Positions 56,186 through 64,000 of a stretch of DNA of 64,000 nucleotides are shown piece by piece (within the stretch, counting starts at the first letter, position 1; the number at the start of each line of letters is the position of its first letter). The notes under the pieces are model-generated. The model was not told the DNA's origin, searched no databases, and was given only the letters and a program-made list of their open reading frames with translations. The DNA is from Chloranthus sessilifolius (taxonomy: Eukaryota; Streptophyta; Magnoliopsida; Chloranthales; Chloranthaceae): assembly GCA_021018995.1 (NCBI GenBank), contig CM037586.1, forward strand, positions 11,874,247 through 11,938,246. The letters are read 5' to 3'. The position numbers were made by a program, and so were the translations under genes.

Positions 56186-56540
56186 TTGGACCTTGGTGCA
56201 ATGGCAAGTTTCTATGGCTGTGTATGGCATAGCTCTCTGCTAGCCCCCGCCATAACAAAGTTCGCCTACTGTAATTGGTTATCATTCTTTTTTCTAACTC
56301 CCTGCAAAGAAGGATTTACCTACTCTAGCAGCAACCTCCCTGCTCTCTACTAACTCCATACCAAAGCAAATAAAAATCTGCTCTAAAAAGGAGTGAGTAG
56401 AGAGGAGGGTACCAGAGCTATATCATACGTAACCTATATATCTATCCAAAGCAATAGGCTGTGGGTTCGAGTTTTGATATTGGCCTCTCCAAAATTAAGG
56501 TAAGACAGCCTACCATCTACCTTCCGCAAACCCCCACTGA
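56186..56540 (+). mobile_element. Au-type SINE, interrupted
   Basis: An A-box-like CCTTGGTGCAATGGCAAG (56191-56208) and a B-box GTGGGTTCGAGTTTTG (56461-56476), then GGTAAGACAGCCTACCATCT, follow the order of plant Au SINEs, where the boxes are normally about 50 bp apart. Here about 250 bp separate them because of the insert at 56223-56456. The 3' end is degenerate. Assignment is from recall of the consensus. Confidence 0.55.
56223..56456. mobile_element. 234-bp insert inside the SINE, flanked by GGCTGTG
   Basis: GGCTGTG stands at 56216-56222 and again at 56457-56463, bounding an insert that separates the two SINE promoter boxes. The insert's ends hold the near-inverted words GGCATAGCTCT and AGAGCTATATC. 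A 7-8 bp duplication would suit an hAT-like non-autonomous element. No ORF. Confidence 0.5.
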
Positions 56541-56544
56541 AAGT

Positions 56545-56729
56545 TCCAAATTGTTGTGCAAGAGATTAGCGCTGTTTCACAATAACATTATAGGGGTGAA
56601 CCAGAATGCTTTTGTCAAAGGGCAACAAATCCTAGCCCTATGTTAGTAATTCGCTCTATTCGATGAACCAGAATGCTTTTCTAAAAGGGCAACAAATCCT
56701 AGCCCTATGTTAGTAATTCGTTCTATTCG
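56545..56729 (+). pseudogene. L1-type LINE reverse transcriptase fragment, tandemly duplicated
   Basis: KLLCKRLALFHNNIIGVNQN and AFVKGQQIL match the L1 reverse transcriptase motif around NAFVKGRQIL. The stretch GAACCAGAATGCTTTT ... TAATTCG(C/T)TCTATTCGA is duplicated in tandem (about 56598-56662 and 56663-56729), with one copy carrying CTAAAAG for GTCAAAG. It directly follows the SINE tail. Confidence 0.65.
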
Positions 56730-58213
56730 AATTCGGATTCGTCATTCGCATTCTTTATGAGTAGGATAAGGTTTTTTTTTTTTTTTTTGGGTAGGATGAG
56801 TTTTTAATATTTAACTTTTACTTACTATTATTTTTTTGGTAATAAAAAATAAAATAATGTTACTTTTCCTTTCTGATGGAAAGGTGCCCAGAAAAGTGTA
56901 CTGATAAAAATGTTTTAGGGCCTTTAATGCATAGTAACAAATTTCGTTTTCGACAACATTTGGGTAGGGGGCCATTTCGGAAAAATTTTGAGAAAAATTC
57001 GAAAAGTTTCTGGAAAATTTCGGAGAGTGCAAAAAATATTAAATATAAATTATATTTAAACTTCATAAAAAATTTATTTATTATTTAAAATATGAAAAAA
57101 ATTAGAAAAGATTTATTAATTTCAATAAAATTTCGTTAATTTCGCCGAAGTTAATAAAATTTCAATGATTTCGGAGAAATCATCGAAATTTCGCCGAAAG
57201 TTTCGCTGGACCCCTGTTTTGGTAAATTTCGAAGAAATTTCAAAGAATTTGCTTCATTGGCAGTCGGAAACACTAAGATAAAAAATTTAATAAATAAATC
57301 GGTAATTAGTAGGAGCCAAGATATAGATTCTTCTTTGTCCCAATCTTCCACACAATTGATCATGAGATCATGGGCCTACTATCATATGCTTAGATGTTGA
57401 CTACATTGGCACAAATCCCAAAAAGTAAATGTGAGCCACATTTGATGGTACACTGATCACGTTCACTTTTTGGGATTTGTGCCATGTGAAATCATCATAT
57501 GACCGTCTGATGGTAGGCCTATGAGCTCAAGATCTATTACATGGAAGATTGGGATGAAAACGATCTCGATTGTCTGATTGAAAATTGTCAAGTGAGGTGC
57601 CTGTGACATGAAGTGGTTTAAAATATTAGGATGAAAAATCCTTTCTATATTCTATTTCAAAGCAGTCAGATGCCATTAATAACAGCTATTATGTAAATCC
57701 GAAAATACCATTAATCGTAAATAGCATTTATACCAGAGATCTTACCTTATATTCCAGAGTGCACATATTTTAAAGTGCACTGTTTAGGGTTCAGCAAGTA
57801 GTAGGTGCTTCATCACTTTATTTTATGTAGGGGATTGGACCCTTGCCCCATTGGTGATGCCCTGCCAAATATTAATTAAAAGAAAGAAAAGTGAGGATGG
57901 TTGTCCTGAAATCAATGAATGAGTTATTTTTTCTAACTCATTTTCATATTATTTAACCTCAAATTGCAGTGAAAAGCATCCAAACAAGCAAGATTTTAAT
58001 GTTTTGCATGACTTCTTATTGATAACGAGAAAGAAACAAACAGGTAACATAAACATTTTATATTTTACTCCTCAATAGTCCTCGCATCAATCCTCCTTTT
58101 CTGTGGAAAAACATCACAAACAACCAATTGTTTAGTGTATGCATCTATCTTACAAGAGATCATTAATGGAGAAAATAGTCAAAGATTATGATTTACTTAC
58201 CACCGTACTGTTT
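56730..58213. other. Non-coding with MITE-like hairpin
   Basis: Poly-T at 56773, an AATTTCGG-rich stretch (56980-57240) and, at 57408-57483, a 26-bp imperfect inverted repeat (GGCACAAATCCCAAAAAGTA / reverse) around a 24-base loop. Words after it (GGAAGATTGGGATGAAAACG, GATCTCGATTGTCTGATTG) recur at 49640 and 56070. No gene seen. From 58080 it is the 3' flank of the membrane-protein gene. Confidence 0.5.
57408..57483. repeat. MITE-like stem-loop
   Basis: Arms 57408-57433 and 57458-57483 are reverse complements with two mismatches. The same arm word (GGCACAAATTCCAAAAATGT) is near 55912. Probably the core of a non-autonomous DNA element. Confidence 0.7.
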
Positions 58214-60433
58214 TCAAACATTATTTGCAGATTGTATTTCTTGATCCGTTGCATCATCCAAAGGAAGAGAATTATTGTTGATGGTGTTGTCGATTGTTGT
58301 ATCAGTAAGAGCAATACTTGTTAGGTTTCTCTTGTTGATATCAAGTTGATCAGGCCATGACGACAACGTAATTTTGTCTTCCAGCAACTCAAGTATGCAC
58401 ATGAATTTAATGGCTCTACTCACTCTCGCTTTAGAATCTTCAATGGTACCCTCAGAATACTCCATAAATATGGCGATAGGTAGGTCATTGAGGAACGAAA
58501 GCAGTATGTCTACAAATGCTTGCTCAATATGATCATACAGCTCGGTAATTGATGCATATATATTCCTACTTTCCAAAATAGAGTCGCAAATTATATATCT
58601 AGTTTTCTCTTTCCTATTCGAGTCACGTAACCCCTCAATGATCAAAAGGGCACGACGTAGGTCGGCTTCTCGATCCCCTCCAGTGCTAGAATTTTCAGTA
58701 TTATTAGGTATTCTCTCAAATGCGGGTTTAATTATAAACCTCTGTATACAATCAACCCTTTCTAAGAAACGATCAAACAGTTGGTATACTTCTCTAATTT
58801 TATAGTTGTATCCTTGAGCTTTCATTTTCTGTTCAACAAAAGACATGATTTCCAATGCTTCCTTTAAGCCTTCCTTTAATGATTCAGTAAGGAAATGCGG
58901 TATGGAATATGCTGCGATTTTTGTAAGGACTATCATTGAATATTGTGAAATTGCTACGAATTTTCCATCATCTTGTTCTCGACGTTGCATAATGCTCAAG
59001 AGGGACTGAAGTTGTAGCGGTCTTTGAGGAAAAGTTTTAGGTAAAAGGGCAATGATATGAGTTACTGCATTCCTCTTACTCGCGTCCATCAATCTCTTCA
59101 TATTTTTTTCAGCAACCCTTGATTTCCATATTACCAGCTCCCAATCATCAGATAAGATCCAACCTATGGAATGCCTCAGTTCTTCGAAATTTGTAGAACG
59201 GTTAGTATGAGTTGACAAAGAAAATAATTTCTTCACTAACATGCACAAAAATACAACAAACACACTGGCACATACCATTCCTAAATTCATAACTGACAGC
59301 ACGGTCCTGATAAGGCATTTCAATATTCGATATAATTTCATGAGGTGCCTATTATAGAATCTAAAATGCAGGGGATTAAATCGTAGAGATAATATGGAAA
59401 TGATAATGAAACTTGATTCCCTAACAAATTGCTTCTTTAAGGATTTTAATTTTATGCTCCTGTGGGTTATTATGATGAGCCACCTAAAGCAAACAACAAA
59501 AGCACCCACTGTGATTGTGACAAGTTGTATGACAATTACCCATCCCACTGACCACTTGTAATCAGAAACTCCGTTGCAGAACTTCAGTTCCTTGAAAGCT
59601 AATGATCGCAGTGCGGCTTCCAATACCACTACTACTACTAAGCTGCAAAGCAAGCCCACACTGCTATAGTAAGAGGTTTCACAACATAACAATTGAGGGT
59701 TCCAATAACAATACCACCATTTGTAAAGGACCTTCAATTTTTCTCTCATGCCCTTTAAACCACATTCAGATGGTGCTTCTTTTGCCACTTCGTTATATAT
59801 GGAAGCAACAAAATCACCTAAGTAACTAAGGTATAAAGTAGAAGAGCATAACAGAATCAATAATACCAACATGCAAATCAAGACGATCACATGTTCCACA
59901 ATGAAAGTGAAGATCACCCCTGTTGATATTTGTATGCTCACGTTGACAACAACAGTTATGACCAGCACGCTCAAGGAGGCCAGATTGGCTACGCTTTCAG
60001 ATGTCCTCGAGGTTGCAAGCGTAGGCATTAAAAATCCCATGGAGATACATAAAAGCGCACTACTAGTAAGCTTAGATAGCTGCTCGATTTCCCTCGGCAT
60101 GGAAGTACTTAGATCTACAGATAGCTTTGTGGCTATCGATAATAGCGTCATTGTAAACGAGTTCATTGAAAACAGCTTGCATGGCAGCCATCGCTGCCCA
60201 CGATAAAAACCGTAGCACATATCGAAAAACATGCAGAGCAAACATACCAGAGTGCCGAATGCTATATATAATCCAATAATAGGCATTGGAGAAGCATATT
60301 TGGAATTGTCAAGCTCCCCATTGGGACATACAGAGAGCAGATATAAGCCAACAGCGGGCAAAGGTGAAACATTCTTCAAAATTCCAAGGCCTCCAAATGG
60401 ACTCAGAGCATCCACCATTCTTCTTCTTCGCAC
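58214..60433 (-). CDS. Uncharacterised multi-pass membrane protein, 739 residues
   Basis: Single uninterrupted frame, MRRRRMVDALSPFGGLG to QEIQSANNV. A basic N-terminus and the motif LPAVGLYLLSVCPNG ... YASPMPIIGLYIAFG are followed by about six or seven hydrophobic segments (roughly residues 50-72, 125-142, 152-177, 178-205, 258-280, 296-320, 376-402). A soluble helical C-terminal half (about 405-739) follows. It contains ESLKEGLKEALEIMSFVEQK and DLRRALLIIEGLRDSN and ends in an Asn/Asp-rich tail. I do not recognise a named family; it looks like a plant-specific membrane protein. The first Met is used; Met6 is an alternative. The intact frame amid decayed repeats suggests selection or recent origin. 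No intron seen. Confidence 0.8.
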   Translation of the reverse strand: MRRRRMVDALSPFGGLGILKNVSPLPAVGLYLLSVCPNGELDNSKYASPMPIIGLYIAFGTLVCLLCMFFDMCYGFYRGQRWLPCKLFSMNSFTMTLLSIATKLSVDLSTSMPREIEQLSKLTSSALLCISMGFLMPTLATSRTSESVANLASLSVLVITVVVNVSIQISTGVIFTFIVEHVIVLICMLVLLILLCSSTLYLSYLGDFVASIYNEVAKEAPSECGLKGMREKLKVLYKWWYCYWNPQLLCCETSYYSSVGLLCSLVVVVVLEAALRSLAFKELKFCNGVSDYKWSVGWVIVIQLVTITVGAFVVCFRWLIIITHRSIKLKSLKKQFVRESSFIIISILSLRFNPLHFRFYNRHLMKLYRILKCLIRTVLSVMNLGMVCASVFVVFLCMLVKKLFSLSTHTNRSTNFEELRHSIGWILSDDWELVIWKSRVAEKNMKRLMDASKRNAVTHIIALLPKTFPQRPLQLQSLLSIMQRREQDDGKFVAISQYSMIVLTKIAAYSIPHFLTESLKEGLKEALEIMSFVEQKMKAQGYNYKIREVYQLFDRFLERVDCIQRFIIKPAFERIPNNTENSSTGGDREADLRRALLIIEGLRDSNRKEKTRYIICDSILESRNIYASITELYDHIEQAFVDILLSFLNDLPIAIFMEYSEGTIEDSKARVSRAIKFMCILELLEDKITLSSWPDQLDINKRNLTSIALTDTTIDNTINNNSLPLDDATDQEIQSANNV

Positions 60434-60496
60434 TAGATCTGGTGAACTATGAGACGATTTAAGAAGATCTTAAACAGTGGGTGAGCAGATATAGGA

Positions 60497-60585
60497 TATT
60501 AGGAGTGTGTGACTGATATTTAATACGTATAAGATAAGGTAGTACATCCATATGATAAGGGTATTAGGAGTGTGACTGATATTTA
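60497..60585. promoter_or_regulatory. Duplicated motif upstream of the membrane-protein gene
   Basis: TATTAGGAGTGTGTGACTGA + TATTTA (60497-60522) is repeated with TG missing at 60562-60585, 63-130 bp upstream of the ATG. On the minus strand the first copy gives TAAATATCAGTC next to ATTAAATATC, a possible TATA box at about 60514-60524. Regulatory role is inference. Confidence 0.45.
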
Positions 60586-61270
60586 GTCTTGAGTCACGAG
60601 TCGAGGAATAATTCAATGTGTCTCATGGTTTTAAATCTCGAAAATTCGATATGTATCTGATAGAGCCAATACTCGAGATGTTTCCTGTCTCAATACGGGA
60701 TGATATGAAAAATTATATTGTTTAAATGATCTAACACCATTAAAATATACTTCACTGTTATGCCATGTGGCATATATCTATAATCAATCTGAATAGTTCA
60801 AGTGGCTGTCTATGGTTGAAACATATCTCACCTAAAAGAATTATACCTATAAAATGATGCAAACCATCAGATCAATGAGCTTCAATATCAGTCGTTAAGA
60901 CATAAAAAACAATCGAAGATATTAGAGTGCCAAATTTGGACAATGCATGATAACCGGCCAAGGGTTCAGCATAGAGATTGGAAACAACCTAGGATTCATA
61001 TCAAAATAGTGTAAATGGTGAGTCAAAAAGAGTGCCACTGTCTAACATTTTCAAATGTGAACTAGTATAACATTCTATACAAATTCATCCTCGGGAAGGA
61101 TAAATTTCATTCCTGCGACTCAGGGCAATATGTTGTACGTTTGCCATCTCGTCCCAGCCCTGAGATGCCAAATGTATTGCCCGATACATCTCGTCTCAGG
61201 CCATATTTAAAATCATGATCTGTCTGGCCGATACTGATATTCGAGTCTTAACTCCTCACCTAAAAACCTA
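60586..61270. mobile_element. MITE-like segment with imperfect inverted ends
   Basis: The left end GAGTCACGAGTCGAGGAATA ... CATGGTTTTAAATCTCG and the right end CCATATTTAAAATCATG ... ATTCGAGTCTTAACTC read as imperfect inverted versions of each other. The interior has CAATACGGGATGATATG and CAATATGTTGTACGTTTGCC, typical of short non-coding transposons. No ORF. Boundaries uncertain. Confidence 0.35.
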
Positions 61271-62530
61271 GAAATTAGGAGCTATAGCTGGTTTGGTAAC
61301 CAACAGTTGTTGGTCATTACTTCTGAATAAGAGGCATCATCTTGGTGTCACATGGTGCATGGAGTCATCAAGTTGATCCGATTTATCCCCAAAAATATAT
61401 TTAAAAATTATCTTTATCATGTGATTGAGAGTCTAAAAGTGAAAAAGCCTTGGAGACTACTTCGTGATTGTCTGAAGCTATTTTTACTTCGTCATTGTTT
61501 AAAGCCTTAAAGACTACATTGGGTCAGGTCGGGTCAGGTTTTCGAGACTGGTTGAGTCAGATCGGATCGGGCATATGCAGATTTCTTGTTAGGTAGCCAA
61601 ACTTTTGACCAGACCCAGCTTGACCCATTGACAGCCCTAATCACAATAGTGGTCCATTCGTAGGACCGTATGAGCCACTCACTTGAATTTTTATGAAAAA
61701 TTATAAACGGATGACAGATTTGTTGAGGACAAAGTGCAGGCGACTGACGTGGCATGACGTGACTAGCTACACCAGCCTGCATTAATTGAGCCCCACCACA
61801 CTTAATTTATTTTTTTCAAATCCACTTATACAACCTACTAAAATTTCATGTGGCATCAAATTACTGTTCTGGGAATACACTTCCACGAGGAAAGAGGATC
61901 CCAAGTGAGCTATTGCTCAACTAGTTAAATTTGATCATATACTCTCTCTCTCTCTCTCTTAATATATATATAAAGGGTTGGGGATATGCGCTCGGGTGTA
62001 GAGATATCACTACGCCAATTGATATGGGCACGACACGTAGCGTACTTTTTGTGAAGTGATGGGTGGCATGGAAACCACTTTACTAACTAGGGTTATACTT
62101 TTAAAATATTTTAAAGATTAAATACCCTTCTAGCCGTCATTCGTGACTTTTTTAAAGTCTCTTTTCTCTTTCTTCACTCCACTTTTTCAAGAAACTGTCA
62201 GAGTTACTTTTTCATGTATGTTTTATACAAAAAATATCAGCGCCCGAAAGCGAAGTGCCGACACCCCGATAGCGAGGCTCTAGCACTCTGGCGCCGAGGT
62301 GCCAGCGCTAGGTTGCTAGCTGTGACGAAGTCACGCCTCTAGTGCATAGAGATGCACATCGATCAACTAGTAGGCAAGTGGCAAAACCTTGCAGCTAGGT
62401 TGAGCCAAAGGCAAACGTGAGAAACAGAGGTTTGAAAGCATGACCGAAGTATTAAGATTCTTCGAAGGCAAAAATTGGTAGGCAAACTCTTGGGTGAAGA
62501 CACGTAGTATCGAGGTACTAGAGCGAGCTG
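61271..62530. other. Non-coding intergenic
   Basis: No gene. The words TTAAAGACTAC / TTGGAGACTACTTCG repeat locally near 61450-61515. A (CT)n run at 61939-61959 is followed by ATATATATATAAAG. From about 62230 base composition becomes GC-richer at the edge of the repeat field. Confidence 0.5.
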
Positions 62531-62550
62531 TAATCACTAATGCTTGGTAC

Positions 62551-62660
62551 ATGACATAGTGATGGATCTCGTTGATGCGGAGTCATGCGAAGGATCAGTG
62601 CATGGCATAGTGATAGATTGCGTGGATGCGGAGTCACGCGAAGCGATATAGTGATGAATC
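62551..62660. repeat. Tandem repeat, about 51-bp unit
   Basis: Units of the form ATGRCATAGTGATRGATYKCG + GATGCGGAGTCAYGCGAAG recur about twice, with a third partial (ATATAGTGATGAATCGCG). Non-coding and distinct from the 71-bp repeat downstream. Confidence 0.75.
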
Positions 62661-62958
62661 GCGTTGAACTAGCAAGAAGGTACCAAACCTCAAGGCTAGT
62701 TATTTATGAGGACCTTGCATGGGGTGAAGACAAAAGTCGAGGAACTGATGCTGGTCTTGGTACCAGCAGGACGGCATGAACACCTTGGGACTGGGCGTGT
62801 GGCTAGCAGGAAGTTGAGCGGACCTTGGAGCTAGCTTATGGCGCGTTAGCGCTGAGGCACATGGCCTTGCAACACAGGCATGTTCCCTTTATATACGATA
62901 CGACGGTGACTCGAGATACGCAAGGATCTAGTGTGGCGACTAGACACACGTGGGGCAT
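62661..62958. other. Non-coding GC-richer spacer
   Basis: Between the two tandem repeats. Words such as CTAGCAGGA and ACCTTGGGACT / ACCTTGGAGCTAG recur loosely. No gene. Confidence 0.5.
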
Positions 62959-63244
62959 GTGATGCGGTGCTCCACGTAGGGGCACGTGATGTGGTGTCAA
63001 GCGGGCACGCGACATCCTGATGCCATTAGGCACGAGATGCGATGTCAAGACGACACGTGATGTGGTGTCAAAAGGACACGCGACATCCTAGTGCCATGAG
63101 GCGCGTGATGCGGTGTCATGACGATACGCGATGTGGTGTCAAGAGGACACGCGACATTCTAGTACCACGAGGCACGTGAGGCGATATCATGGCGGCACGC
63201 GAGATAGTGCCAAAAGGGCACGTGACATCTAGCTTGTACGAAAT
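62959..63244. repeat. 71-bp tandem repeat with 24-bp substructure
   Basis: Units start at 62959, 63034, 63105 and 63176 with lengths 75, 71, 71 and 69. Each contains three related parts: GTGATGCGGTGTCA..., GCGATGTGGTGTCAAGAGGA and CACGCGACATCCTAGTGCCA. The words CACGTG and CACGCG recur. Degraded units continue to about 63330. Long open frames on the minus strand here only reflect the repeat. Confidence 0.88.
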
Positions 63245-63428
63245 GTGTTGTGGTGCCAAGAGGGCACACAACATCCTGGTGTCACGAGGGTATGCCATGT
63301 GATGCCGAGAAGGCATGCGACATAAACCCATAAGGGCCTCACGATATGGTCGTGACACAAATGCGACATGGACGCACGATATGAGGATGCGAGACCTCAA
63401 GGGGCGTGTGCAATTGTAGAGGGCACTG

Positions 63429-63520
63429 TGTGCCACGGACAGAGGTTCGTGTGTCACAATTTATGCCAAATACATACCTTTAAAGGTGTGTGCCACGGGC
63501 AGAGGGTCGTGTGCCATAGT
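63429..63520. repeat. Pair of 30-bp direct repeats
   Basis: GTGTGCCACGGACAGAGGTT... and GTGTGCCACGGGCAGAGGGT... at about 63429 and 63487, each continuing CGTGTG(T/C)CA. Non-coding. Confidence 0.75.
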
Positions 63521-64000
63521 GGTATGTCAAACTAATGAGTTTGAGGCTCTTATGCTAGATGACCCAAGTTGGTGTTTAGATCATACTTGGGGGAAGGGAG
63601 CTTGAGAGTTATTTTCCTACACATGGGGCCATGCGTTACTGGAGGGGCGTATAGGTCTTCTAGGTCTTAATGGGTAGGCCTAGAGCGTCGCTGCAGCGAT
63701 GTCGTGCGTCACTCTAGGCGAGGTTACCATATGATCCGAGTTACGCATCGCAGTGTACATGGGTTGGCAACTTCTCCTGGATACTCAAGGGCTACATGGG
63801 ACACTATGGTGCATGTTAGCTGAGGGCCCAAAGCGGATGTGTGATGGTCGCATGGGCCACACACGATGGTGGGCTGGGTTCAGTATGTTGGCGAGACATA
63901 TATGGAATGAGACATTATGTGTAGCTGCATGCTACTGTCGCGGGCGAAGAACTAGTGTCGGACACATGGTGAAGCTGGACAAGCCAAGTGAGGCACTGAG
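63521..64000. other. Non-coding end of window
   Basis: Nothing recognisable. Composition and words (GCATG, GGGCC, CACATGG) resemble the preceding repeat field, so it may belong to the same unidentified repetitive element. Confidence 0.4.

Noticed and set aside
56186..56476. A tRNA gene from the A-box and B-box words
   Set aside because: No cloverleaf can be drawn, the boxes are about 250 bp apart, and the 3' part follows the SINE order.
58214..60433. Naming the membrane protein as MLO or a DUF4220 protein
   Set aside because: The number of membrane segments is compatible, but none of the signature motifs of those families could be recognised, so it is left unnamed.
62836..63457. Minus-strand open frames of 70 and 113 codons in the GC-rich field
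   Set aside because: They follow the 71-bp tandem repeat and have no domain or coding signature.

Overview
The window is plant (angiosperm) nuclear DNA, almost entirely a retrotransposon graveyard with one intact-looking host gene. The evidence is initiator-Met-tRNA and Asp-tRNA primer binding sites, plant Ty3/gypsy (chromovirus Tekay/Del-like and Athila-like) and Ty1/copia domains, pieces that look like an Au-type SINE and L1 LINEs, and fragments of plant PWP1-like and subtilase genes. I cannot name the species. No rRNA, tRNA, CRISPR array or bacterial feature was seen.

Layout. 1-2090: a chromovirus-type LTR cut by the window edge. 2091-5240: host-type DNA with a LINE scrap, a PWP1-like exon and one CACTA-like terminus. 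5241-40634: a minus-strand chromovirus with 2.7 kb LTRs and TSD CTAAT. A solo chromovirus LTR sits inside its integrase (10305-33675, TSD AGACT), and that LTR is split by a 21 kb Athila-like compound (12365-33423, TSD ATGAC/GTGAC). The compound holds two plus-strand interiors around one shared LTR, bounded by two pieces of an LTR in the opposite orientation. 40640-42460: host flank. 42461-49349: a minus-strand copia element with 474-475 bp LTRs and TSD TCACT/TCATT. 49350-51300: a subtilase exon fragment fused to a retroelement primer site, then AT-rich DNA. 51300-55735: the 3' end and LTR of a second Athila-like element, then a chromovirus LTR-gag-protease stump. 55736-58080: SINE, LINE and MITE-like fragments. 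58214-60433 (minus): a single-exon 739-residue multi-pass membrane protein, the only convincing intact gene. 60434-64000: MITE-like DNA and a GC-rich field of 71-bp tandem repeats.

All the retroelement genes read here are broken, mostly by CAA to TAA, TGG to TAG/TGA and GAA to AAA changes, which fits C-to-T decay of methylated DNA. The two Athila interiors are complementary: the first has gag-protease and a long third ORF but no reverse transcriptase or integrase; the second has gag-pol but lost the long third ORF.

Most interesting signal: several unrelated retroelement families here carry arrays of short palindromes centred on TCGA, spaced about 20-21 bp (two helical turns) although the flanking letters differ by family (GATCGATC, CCTATCGA, ATCGATT). 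In both the chromovirus and the Athila-like elements an array lies in the LTR and a second one lies between pol and a third ORF of the plant 'putative transposon protein' type. I infer a shared promoter or binding-site module that travels with that ORF. This is a hypothesis from reading the sequence; no search or alignment program was run.
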